A stretch of DNA of 8,138 nucleotides from GYS-P2D sp964414425 (GTDB lineage Bacteria > Bacteroidota > Bacteroidia > Chitinophagales > Saprospiraceae): contig CAYPWL010000071.1 of the NCBI GenBank assembly GCA_964414425.1, forward strand, positions 1 through 8,138, written 5' to 3'. The notes beneath the pieces are model-generated. The model saw only the letters and a program-made list of their open reading frames with translations. It had not been told where the DNA came from and searched no databases. Within the stretch, counting starts at the first letter, position 1. Each line of letters opens with the position of its first letter. Positions 1 to 6,172 of this stretch are shown piece after piece. The position numbers were made by a program, and so were the translations under genes.

Positions 1-109
1 AGGTATCTTATGCTACAATCGGCGCGCGATATAAGCTCAATAAAATTCTTCAGTTTTTGAAAACCAATCTCACAAGCCTCGCCTTAGGTCAGTATAGAAG
101 AAAGATAGC
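1..109. other. left-edge sequence, no gene assigned
   Basis: This stretch precedes the Smr gene and cannot be assigned. The plus frame beginning at base 3 is open from the window edge to a TAG at 132-134, which would be a 43-residue C-terminal tail overlapping the Smr start by 25 bp. The frame beginning at base 1 is also open, to a TGA at 58-60. The minus strand is open from base 83 to the edge but has no ATG, GTG or TTG start. Any of these could be the end of a neighbouring gene or chance. I see no tRNA, strong hairpin or clear promoter here. Confidence 0.3.
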
Positions 110-610
110 ATGGACCTCAATGAACTTTGGATAGGAGATACCGTAAAGCTGCAATCATCAGGTAAGATAGGAACCTACATAGGTACTAATTCAGAGGGTC
201 GCCCCCGAGTGCGATGTGGGACAAAGGTGATACTTACTGCAGCCAACAATATCGAGGTGTTTCATGAGTCGGAGAAACAAGGCGAAGTAGATATAGAACT
301 GATCGAAAAACCAACTGTAAAGAACTCAGCCTATCTCTCGAGAGAAATAGACCTACACATCGAAAACCTCAATCCATCATTGACTCATGAGGCTCCCCAG
401 ATGATATTGAATCATCAAATCAAAAGATGCCGAACGTATATCGAGTCAATCATCAATGCTCAGATATCGCCAGTTACTATCGTACATGGCAAAGGGAAAG
501 GTCAGTTGAAGTTGGAGGTAGAGTATCTGCTATCGCAATATGATGAGTACAATTACTCTATACCAGCTAATGATGGTGGTGCAAGCCAGGTTTGGTTTAC
601 ATATTCATAG
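110..610 (+). CDS. small stand-alone Smr-domain protein with a MutS2-like N-terminal beta domain
   Basis: The 166-residue protein has two parts. Residues about 7-52 (GDTVKLQSSGKIGTYIG onward) look like the small KOW-like beta domain that precedes Smr in MutS2. Residues about 79-165 are an Smr domain: the DLH motif is at 81-83, HGKGKG at 126-131 followed by LK, and a late ANDGGAS segment matches the family's Gly-rich end. Smr domains bind nucleic acid, and many are nucleases acting on branched DNA or, in ribosome-rescue relatives, on mRNA. Here the MutS-like ATPase is absent, so the protein corresponds to the C-terminal tail of MutS2 alone. The ATG is preceded by a purine-rich AGAAGAAAG stretch that could aid initiation. 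The gene ends 4 bp from the end of the opposing hydrolase gene. The Smr assignment is firm; the N-terminal domain name and the cellular role are inference. Confidence 0.88.
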   Translation: MDLNELWIGDTVKLQSSGKIGTYIGTNSEGRPRVRCGTKVILTAANNIEVFHESEKQGEVDIELIEKPTVKNSAYLSREIDLHIENLNPSLTHEAPQMILNHQIKRCRTYIESIINAQISPVTIVHGKGKGQLKLEVEYLLSQYDEYNYSIPANDGGASQVWFTYS

Positions 611-614
611 CCTT

Positions 615-1481
615 TTAGCCCTCGTGGAAGAACTTCAGCACTTCGATGTTTACCTGTTCCGGGGCTTCTACATTAGGGTAGTGTCCTATACCTTCTAATA
701 CAACACAATTCGGATTAGGGATGAGTTCTTTGTAGCGATCTACAAGATGCTGACCGGATACAGGATCTTCTGGCCCGTTGACAAGTAGGATAGGAGTGGA
801 TGTTTCTCTTAGAGCTTTCAACCAATTCTCACGATTGTTGATGCGATCCGTCATATAGTGAATGGTCTTGGAGAAGCAGCGCTTGCCATCATTATAATTT
901 ATAATCTCCCAGAAAGCATCAATCTCTTGATCACTTGGAGGGGTGTCGGGTCCAAATACTTGAATCAAGTTTTTACGGAGAGAGCATTTGTTGAGTAGTT
1001 TGTTGACCCACTTACCCAGGGGACCTAATAGTAGTTTCTGTATTGGGCGTGCCTGATGAGTCTCAGGAAATAGACCACCATTTAGTAAAATCAGTTTATT
1101 AATCGTCGGTAGCTGTGGATCAGATAGTCGACGGTATAGTAATTCTTGGGCCGCACTCACCGCATAATCATGTGCTATCACATGACAATCTACTATGCCC
1201 ATCTCTGATAAAATATGGTCTGTAATATCGGCTTGCTCTGAGATGGAGTATTGATATGGATAGGGTTTGCTCGAATAACCAAAACCTAAGAAGTCAAAAG
1301 CGATCAGATGAAAGTAGTGATGGAGCTCAGGCCACATCTTATACCAGTCGTAAGAACTCGTAGGAAATCCATGTAAGAACACTATTTTGGGCTTGCCATC
1401 TTGTGGATATTCTTTGACGAATATCTGGTGGTCACCGTGTGAGATGTACCGCCCGTCCTTATACCATATCCTATAGTCCAT
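615..1481 (-). CDS. alpha/beta hydrolase, MEST/PEG1-like (epoxide hydrolase/haloalkane dehalogenase superfamily)
   Basis: This 288-residue cytoplasmic-looking protein has no signal peptide or membrane segment. It shows the alpha/beta-hydrolase hallmarks: HGFP at residues 37-40 (oxyanion hole), a nucleophile-elbow Asp in AHDYA (D105), a candidate acid in GPEDPVSG (D239) and the catalytic His in GIGHYP (H267). An Asp nucleophile is typical of the epoxide hydrolase and haloalkane dehalogenase branch. From memory of the family, several stretches match animal MEST: FGYSSKPYPYQYSISEQA, HDYxxxxAQELLYR, LLNGGLFPETHQ, VFGP and YNDGK. MEST has HDYG where this protein has HDYA. The substrate is unknown. 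I chose the ATG at 1481; a TTG three codons upstream (1490) is the only visible extension considered and is less likely. The gene is transcribed divergently from proA and convergently with the Smr gene. The fold is very secure and the MEST-like placement good. Confidence 0.88.
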   Translation of the reverse strand: MDYRIWYKDGRYISHGDHQIFVKEYPQDGKPKIVFLHGFPTSSYDWYKMWPELHHYFHLIAFDFLGFGYSSKPYPYQYSISEQADITDHILSEMGIVDCHVIAHDYAVSAAQELLYRRLSDPQLPTINKLILLNGGLFPETHQARPIQKLLLGPLGKWVNKLLNKCSLRKNLIQVFGPDTPPSDQEIDAFWEIINYNDGKRCFSKTIHYMTDRINNRENWLKALRETSTPILLVNGPEDPVSGQHLVDRYKELIPNPNCVVLEGIGHYPNVEAPEQVNIEVLKFFHEG

Positions 1482-1519
1482 GAATCTCAATCTTAGTTAA
1501 TATATCAATTGAAGATAAT

Positions 1520-1547
1520 TTGAAATACCTTGCCGTCTCATTATAAT
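1520..1547 (+). promoter_or_regulatory. candidate proA-proB promoter
   Basis: TTGAAA (1520-1525) and TATAAT (1542-1547) lie 16 bp apart, a near-consensus sigma70-type pair. Transcription would start about 5 bp before the proA ATG, giving an almost leaderless mRNA. The -10 sits inside a perfect 12-bp palindrome, TCATTATAATGA (1538-1549), so it also reads TATAAT on the minus strand. Bacteroidota usually use TTTG and TAnnTTTG elements; I found no good match to these here (only TAATTTG at 1516-1522, one base short). AT-rich DNA gives such matches by chance, so confidence is low. Confidence 0.3.
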
Positions 1548-1558
1548 GATTTAAAGGT

Positions 1559-2764
1559 ATGGAGCTATTGCCTTTGGCTCAGCGAAATAAGGTTTTAGCG
1601 GAGATGAGCCGACTACTCGACGATAATAGAGTTGAGCTCATCCACGCAAATAAAAAAGATTTGGATGCCTATGATCCTACAGATCGGGCTATGTATGATC
1701 GCTTGATTATCAATGATCATAAGATTGACGGGATGATTACGGCAGTTCAGGATATCCATGCGGATTCTGACCCTATAGGTGTGTCGAGATACAATTGGAC
1801 ACACCCAAATGGGATGGAAGTGCAGAATAAAACAGCTCCGTTTGGCACTATCATGATTATATACGAGTCTCGCCCTGATGTAACTATTGAGGCAGCTGTA
1901 GTAGCATTTAAATCCAATAATAAAATACTACTTAAGGGTGGTAAAGAGGCAAAACACTCTAATCTCGCACTGGTCGATTTATGGCATAGAGCCCTTGCAG
2001 CAGCAGGATTGAGTAGCGATTGGATCACATTCTTACAACTCAGTAGGCCAGAGACTCAAGATTATTTGAAGAATCCGCCTGTCAAAATAGACCTAATCGT
2101 CCCTCGAGGCGGAGAGGGACTTATCAACTATGTTAAGTCGCATGCTTCATGTCCAGTGCTGGTGAGTGGTCGAGGAAACAACTTCATGTATATTCACGAG
2201 GATGCTGATCACGAGATGGCACAATCCCTTATACTTCAATCTAAGATTCAAAAGATTTCAGCTTGCAATGCGCTTGACAAGGTGTTAATCAATAATAGCC
2301 TGTCGGATATTACCACATTTTTGTCCACGCTCACGGCTAAGCTTGAGGCACAAAATGTTGAGATACTGATTACTGAGGATGTCAAGAAACTGCTTTCATC
2401 CGATTATTATAAGGTCGTATCCGATGATTGTATATGGTATGAGGAGTTCTTAGCGATGAAGATAGTAATTGGGCTTGTTGAGGATCCAGACGTAGCAACG
2501 GGTCTAATAAATGAATATTCTGGTGGACACTCAGTGAGTATCGTAACAGAAGATAAAGACCAAGCAGCCATGTTTATGGATAGCATAGATGCGGCTGCAG
2601 TATATCATAATGCCTCTACAAGGTTTACTGATGGAGGACAGATGGGGGTAGGAGCCGAACTAGCAATCAGTACGGATAAACTTCACCATAGGGGCCCTCT
2701 TGGCTTGCACCAACTTGTGACTAATAAATGGTACGTTTATGGTACTGGTCAAATTAGACAATAA
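1559..2764 (+). CDS. proA: glutamate-5-semialdehyde dehydrogenase (gamma-glutamyl phosphate reductase)
   Basis: ProA reduces gamma-glutamyl phosphate with NADPH to glutamate-5-semialdehyde, the second step from glutamate to proline, in the cytoplasm. The 401-residue protein aligns along its whole length with the family. Visible signatures are IIYESRPDVTIEAA (100-113), LLKGGKEA (124-131), DLIVPRGGEGL (178-188), the catalytic Cys in ISACNALDKV (C236), and the C-terminal block STRFTDGGQMGVGAELAIST (353-372) followed by KLHHRGPLGL. It is about 16 residues shorter than E. coli ProA, mostly at the N-terminus. An in-frame TGA at 1547-1549 rules out an upstream start, so the short N-terminus is real unless there is a sequence error. 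It overlaps proB by 26 bp, which implies co-transcription and probably translational coupling. Confidence 0.97.
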   Translation: MELLPLAQRNKVLAEMSRLLDDNRVELIHANKKDLDAYDPTDRAMYDRLIINDHKIDGMITAVQDIHADSDPIGVSRYNWTHPNGMEVQNKTAPFGTIMIIYESRPDVTIEAAVVAFKSNNKILLKGGKEAKHSNLALVDLWHRALAAAGLSSDWITFLQLSRPETQDYLKNPPVKIDLIVPRGGEGLINYVKSHASCPVLVSGRGNNFMYIHEDADHEMAQSLILQSKIQKISACNALDKVLINNSLSDITTFLSTLTAKLEAQNVEILITEDVKKLLSSDYYKVVSDDCIWYEEFLAMKIVIGLVEDPDVATGLINEYSGGHSVSIVTEDKDQAAMFMDSIDAAAVYHNASTRFTDGGQMGVGAELAISTDKLHHRGPLGLHQLVTNKWYVYGTGQIRQ

Positions 2765-3530
2765 GAAAAAATTGAAAAGAATAGTCTTAAAGATCGGCAC
2801 ATCCACCCTTACAGCAGGTACTGATCGCATCAGTAGAGGCAAGATAGAAGACATCGCACTACAGATCAGCGAGCTTAAGGAGAACTATCAGATAATCTTA
2901 GTAACTTCTGGAGCGATTGCTGCGGCGAGGCAGTTTTCTGATATTAATACAGCTAGTGATGTCCAGATTAAGCAAGCATTAGCGGCTATCGGACAATTGC
3001 AGTTGATGAGGATGTATCAGGAGATATTTAGAGACTATCAGTTAGATATGGCACAATGTCTGTTGACATATTATGATTTTAAGAATCAGGAATCACGAGA
3101 TAATATCAAAGGAACTATCGAGACCTTGTTAGAGAATCACTTTATCCCAGTAATCAATGAAAATGATACGGTTGCGACGGATGAAATAAAATTTGGGGAT
3201 AATGATAAGCTAGCGGCTCTTACGGCAGTACTCTTAGAGGTTGATACATTGGTCCTTGCTACTGACACCAATGGAGTCTATACAGCGGATCCTAAAAATC
3301 ATCCTGATGCTAAAATCATTGAAGAGATAAACAATCTAACTGCAATAAGGAGTTATATATCTGACACTAAATCAAAACAAGGGAGCGGAGGAATGAGATC
3401 AAAAGTAGAAGCTGCCGAAATCGCACAAAGCGGGAAGGTAGAAACATGGATATTAAATGGAGGGAAGATTAATTTTTTAACCAGAGCACTAAGGGATAAG
3501 AGCGGATTTACCAAGATACCAACCAATTAA
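2739..3530 (+). CDS. proB: glutamate 5-kinase, short form without PUA domain
   Basis: ProB phosphorylates the gamma-carboxyl of glutamate with ATP, the committed and usually proline-inhibited step of proline synthesis; the labile product is passed to ProA. The 263-residue protein is one amino-acid-kinase domain: LKIGTSTLT (17-25), VTSGAIAAA (55-63), VINENDTVATDEIKFGDNDK (138-157), TDTNGVYTADP (175-185) and GSGGMRSKVEAA (215-226). E. coli ProB (367 residues) carries an additional C-terminal PUA domain that is missing here; short forms are known in other bacteria. The ATG at 2739 lies inside the end of proA; the kinase motif begins at residue 14, so this start gives a normal N-terminus. Three bases (CTC) separate its TAA from the following secreted protease gene, which is in the same frame. 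Confidence 0.96.
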   Translation: MVLVKLDNKKKLKRIVLKIGTSTLTAGTDRISRGKIEDIALQISELKENYQIILVTSGAIAAARQFSDINTASDVQIKQALAAIGQLQLMRMYQEIFRDYQLDMAQCLLTYYDFKNQESRDNIKGTIETLLENHFIPVINENDTVATDEIKFGDNDKLAALTAVLLEVDTLVLATDTNGVYTADPKNHPDAKIIEEINNLTAIRSYISDTKSKQGSGGMRSKVEAAEIAQSGKVETWILNGGKINFLTRALRDKSGFTKIPTN

Positions 3531-3533
3531 CTC

Positions 3534-5972
3534 ATGTTACGATTTACAATTCTATTCTTCCTGAGCATCCTCGCAATCGATCTTGCGAGCCAAGATTTTA
3601 TCTTCAGAGACTACAATAAATCGACTGTACACATTGATGCGCTTGATGAGCGTTTCACCAAATATGAGATAGTTGATTTTCAATTTGATTATGATCAATT
3701 ACAAAAGAAAGACGGTCAAGTCATCATAAGTCAGTTTCTATTTGATGATATAGTTGATATAGATTTATATCCATCTTATCTCCTCAAATCCGAGTACAAA
3801 AAAGCAATTAGTGCCAAATCGAACAGTGTTCCAATGACATACTTTGGGTATGACCAGCATACAACCGCTAGCCTAACTTTTAACCAAGATTTCATCTACG
3901 GTTTTGTCAGGCATAAAGATTTAGGCGAGTATTATATCGAACCAGTCTCATTTTATGCTAAGAGTAGTCCTAATCAGTATGTAATCTACAAATCATCAAA
4001 TGTTATCTCTCAGGAGATCAGATGTGGTTCAAATGAGACGACCATTAGAGAAGAGGGCCTCAAAGACAGAGTATTGAAGGCTAATAGTTGTGAAATAATT
4101 GAGTTAGCCATCGCATCAGATGTCACGATGTACGAAAGGTATATAACCGCAGCGGCTGTAGAAAATCATAATACAGCTGTAATGAATTGTGTAAATACCA
4201 ATTTCATAGACGAGTTTGATATCAATATCGAATTTGAAATAGCAACACAATTTGTCTCAACATCAGAAGCTCAAGATCCGACGTCTAATAGCTCAGATAT
4301 AGGTACAGTCCTAACTGAATTTACTAACTGGGCTAATGGAGCGCCATGGTCTGATGGTTTTGATATGTACCAATATTGGACAGCAAGAGATGTCGGTGGT
4401 GGAGCTGTCGGTTTGGCCTTTACGCCTGGTTCTCATCATGTTTTAGAAGATTTCGGTTCTGGAGCGACCCTGCAAGCACTAACCGCCCACGAAATAGGCC
4501 ATAACTTCAGTGCTACACATGTAAACTCGGAAACCATTATGCGAGGTAGCGTTGTCATAACCGATGAGTGGGACGCCATATCAGTCAATGAAATAAATAA
4601 TCGATTAGCTGCGATTGCCCCGTTACTGGATAATTGTGTTCTTGATGATGCGCCTATTGCACGCATCAACGCAACCGGTATATCGCTCTGTGGCGAAAGC
4701 GTAATAAACCTTACCGACAAGTCACTATATGGAACGTCCAGAATTTGGAGTACCTCAGGAGGGCAGATAAGTTCGACTACGGCAGAGAGTATAACTTTTG
4801 AGGCATCCACCCCAGGCATCTACACAATTACTTTGACAAGTACTAATATCCTTGGTACTACGACGGATACCATTGATATAGAAGTAGAGGCTGATAATCC
4901 TCTCCACTGTACACCTACCAGCAATGTGTTTGGCGATGGAGGTTTAGCTTCGTGGTCTATAATTGATCCATCTTCGTTAGTTGTCTTTTCTCAAAATAGT
5001 AACCTCGCATCGGTGACGGGTAATTATGAAAATTTCTTTTGCTCTAATATAGTTTCGTTAGATCCTAACACTACTTACACCATAGCATTTACCAGCGCAC
5101 CATGTGATCAAAATCTGTTTCAATATTTCAGAATGTTTATTGATTATGATGACGATGGTAGCTTTATAGATCTTAATGAAAATGTAGTGTCGTCTAACTT
5201 TCTCTGGTGCGGTGGACCAATTACCCAGGGTGCAAATAACGGCCTGGAGACAGGATTAACCTTTACTACTCCATCATCTCCACTAATGAACACAGCATTG
5301 CGACTGCGAGTATTAGTAGATAATAGCATTGATCCAGCTGCTGCGACTACGACTTGCTATTCCCCTACTACAGGGCAGATAGAAGATTATCTATTGGTAT
5401 TCGGTACTTTGCCCACATGTTCAGATGGCATTCAGAATGGTGATGAGTTAGGTGTCGACTGTGGAGGCACATATCCTGGTTGTCCATCATGTCAGACTTG
5501 TTCTGACGGCATCCAGAATCAAGGAGAATTAGCTATAGACTGTGGTGGTCCTTGTACTCCATGCATAACGGGATGCGATACAGATATGGACGCCTATAAT
5601 TATGTAAGTAGTGCTGATATAGATGAGTCTTGTGAGACTTGCTCTGACGGTATTCAAAATGGAGACGAAGCAGGTGTAGACTGTGGAGGCACATATCCTG
5701 GTTGTCAGATATGCCCATGTCTTGAGGTGTTTGCTTCAAATTTTAATCAGCCTGGCCCATGTGTTTATGACTGCAATGAATCTACTTCGATTATTAATTC
5801 GAGCGATCCAGATACATTGATTACCTCTGCTAATATGTTATCCACAAGTGGAACCATAAATTTGAATGGATCATCGCCTTCATACTGGCGCGCTCAAAAC
5901 ATGGTAGAGATTAATGCTAATACCACTATTACTTCAGAGCTTACTGTGGACATAGGACCATGCAATGATTGA
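3534..5972 (+). CDS. secreted reprolysin-like (M12B) zinc metalloprotease with PKD-like, GEVED and Cys-rich modules, copy 1
   Basis: The 812-residue protein starts with a signal peptide (about 1-19, ending LAS before QDF). Residues about 20-184 resemble the M12B propeptide of ADAM/ADAMTS proteases: YGFVRHKDLGEYYIEPVSFY (122-141), NQYVIYKSSNV, then a cysteine-switch-like RCGSNE with C164. The catalytic domain opens with IELAIASDVTMYERY (189-203) and holds HEIGHNFSATH (319-329: zinc ligands H319, H323, H329, general base E320) and a Met-turn candidate, M336. A PKD-like domain (about 373-452) and a GEVED domain (about 528-623, with a calcium-loop-like DYDDDGSF and GQIEDY) follow. Three CSDGIQN Cys-rich repeats (628-727) and two CxxxxAxN[FY] Cys segments come next. 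The tail (about 760-812) ends ELTVDIGPCND. I see no clear type IX secretion sorting domain. The protein should be exported and made as a zymogen; the substrate is unknown. Position 8 of the zinc motif is Ser rather than the usual Gly. Confidence 0.9.
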   Translation: MLRFTILFFLSILAIDLASQDFIFRDYNKSTVHIDALDERFTKYEIVDFQFDYDQLQKKDGQVIISQFLFDDIVDIDLYPSYLLKSEYKKAISAKSNSVPMTYFGYDQHTTASLTFNQDFIYGFVRHKDLGEYYIEPVSFYAKSSPNQYVIYKSSNVISQEIRCGSNETTIREEGLKDRVLKANSCEIIELAIASDVTMYERYITAAAVENHNTAVMNCVNTNFIDEFDINIEFEIATQFVSTSEAQDPTSNSSDIGTVLTEFTNWANGAPWSDGFDMYQYWTARDVGGGAVGLAFTPGSHHVLEDFGSGATLQALTAHEIGHNFSATHVNSETIMRGSVVITDEWDAISVNEINNRLAAIAPLLDNCVLDDAPIARINATGISLCGESVINLTDKSLYGTSRIWSTSGGQISSTTAESITFEASTPGIYTITLTSTNILGTTTDTIDIEVEADNPLHCTPTSNVFGDGGLASWSIIDPSSLVVFSQNSNLASVTGNYENFFCSNIVSLDPNTTYTIAFTSAPCDQNLFQYFRMFIDYDDDGSFIDLNENVVSSNFLWCGGPITQGANNGLETGLTFTTPSSPLMNTALRLRVLVDNSIDPAAATTTCYSPTTGQIEDYLLVFGTLPTCSDGIQNGDELGVDCGGTYPGCPSCQTCSDGIQNQGELAIDCGGPCTPCITGCDTDMDAYNYVSSADIDESCETCSDGIQNGDEAGVDCGGTYPGCQICPCLEVFASNFNQPGPCVYDCNESTSIINSSDPDTLITSANMLSTSGTINLNGSSPSYWRAQNMVEINANTTITSELTVDIGPCND
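5415..5714 (+). repeat. Cys-rich CSDGIQN repeat region inside protease copy 1
   Basis: Three copies of a TCSDGIQNxxExxxDCGG unit lie at 5415-5492 (26 codons), 5496-5564 (23 codons) and 5637-5714 (26 codons). Between the second and third is a GCDTDMDAYNY...DESC unit of the GCxDxxAxNY type. Units 1 and 3 are long forms ending GGTYPGCxxC; unit 2 is a short form ending GGPCTPC. Units 1 and 3 share a perfect 28-bp direct repeat (5457-5484 and 5679-5706), whereas unit 2 differs more, which suggests a recent copy or gene conversion between the outer units. The cysteines probably form disulfides in an extracellular spacer; function is otherwise unknown. Confidence 0.85.
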
Positions 5973-6172
5973 TTTCTTGGTAGTGTTTGAAACTCTGATT
6001 TCGTTTAGGATGATTTAGTCGGCTTATAATGATATTCGCACGACAGATTTGAAGTTTTAGAACTAACCCTAACAACTCTAAGCGTTCTATTAGGTGATAT
6101 TCGTTATTGATATGCTACGTCTTGTTACCAGTCCACGTATAGAGTGAGACGCAGATAACAATAAATTGATCA
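5973..6172. other. spacer between the tandem protease genes
   Basis: These 200 bases hold no convincing gene. An imperfect hairpin at 6018-6044 (GTCGGC pairing with GC-A-CGAC around a 14-base loop) has no T-run after it, so it is a poor terminator. TTATAATGAT (6024-6033) contains a TATAAT but no matching -35. CAGATTTG in 6042-6051 is one base off the Bacteroidota -7 element and has no TTTG partner. An in-frame TGA at 6167-6169 fixes the start of the downstream gene. The length would allow copy 2 to have its own promoter. Confidence 0.5.

Noticed and set aside
1..83. Minus-strand frame with protein-like composition (CEIGFQKLKNF) at the left edge
   Set aside because: It has no usable start codon after the TAA at 84-86 and runs off the window, so it cannot be supported as a gene.
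1482..1558. Frameshift or missing N-terminus in proA
   Set aside because: The protein is shorter than E. coli ProA, but no upstream frame encodes the missing helix, and I recall Bacteroidota ProA proteins starting at about the same place.
5965..6018. Tiny plus-strand ORF overlapping the stop of copy 1 (about 17 codons)
   Set aside because: Too short, with no start signal or recognisable product; an open frame of this length is expected by chance.
6018..6044. Hairpin after protease copy 1 as a rho-independent terminator
   Set aside because: The stem has six pairs with a bulge and a 14-base loop, and there is no T-run downstream.
6118..6161. Pseudoknot-like pairing upstream of copy 2: CGTCT with AGACG and TTGTTA with TAACAA in interlocked order
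   Set aside because: The stems are only 5 and 6 bp, share a base at 6122, and are expected by chance in 200 bases; no known RNA element matches.
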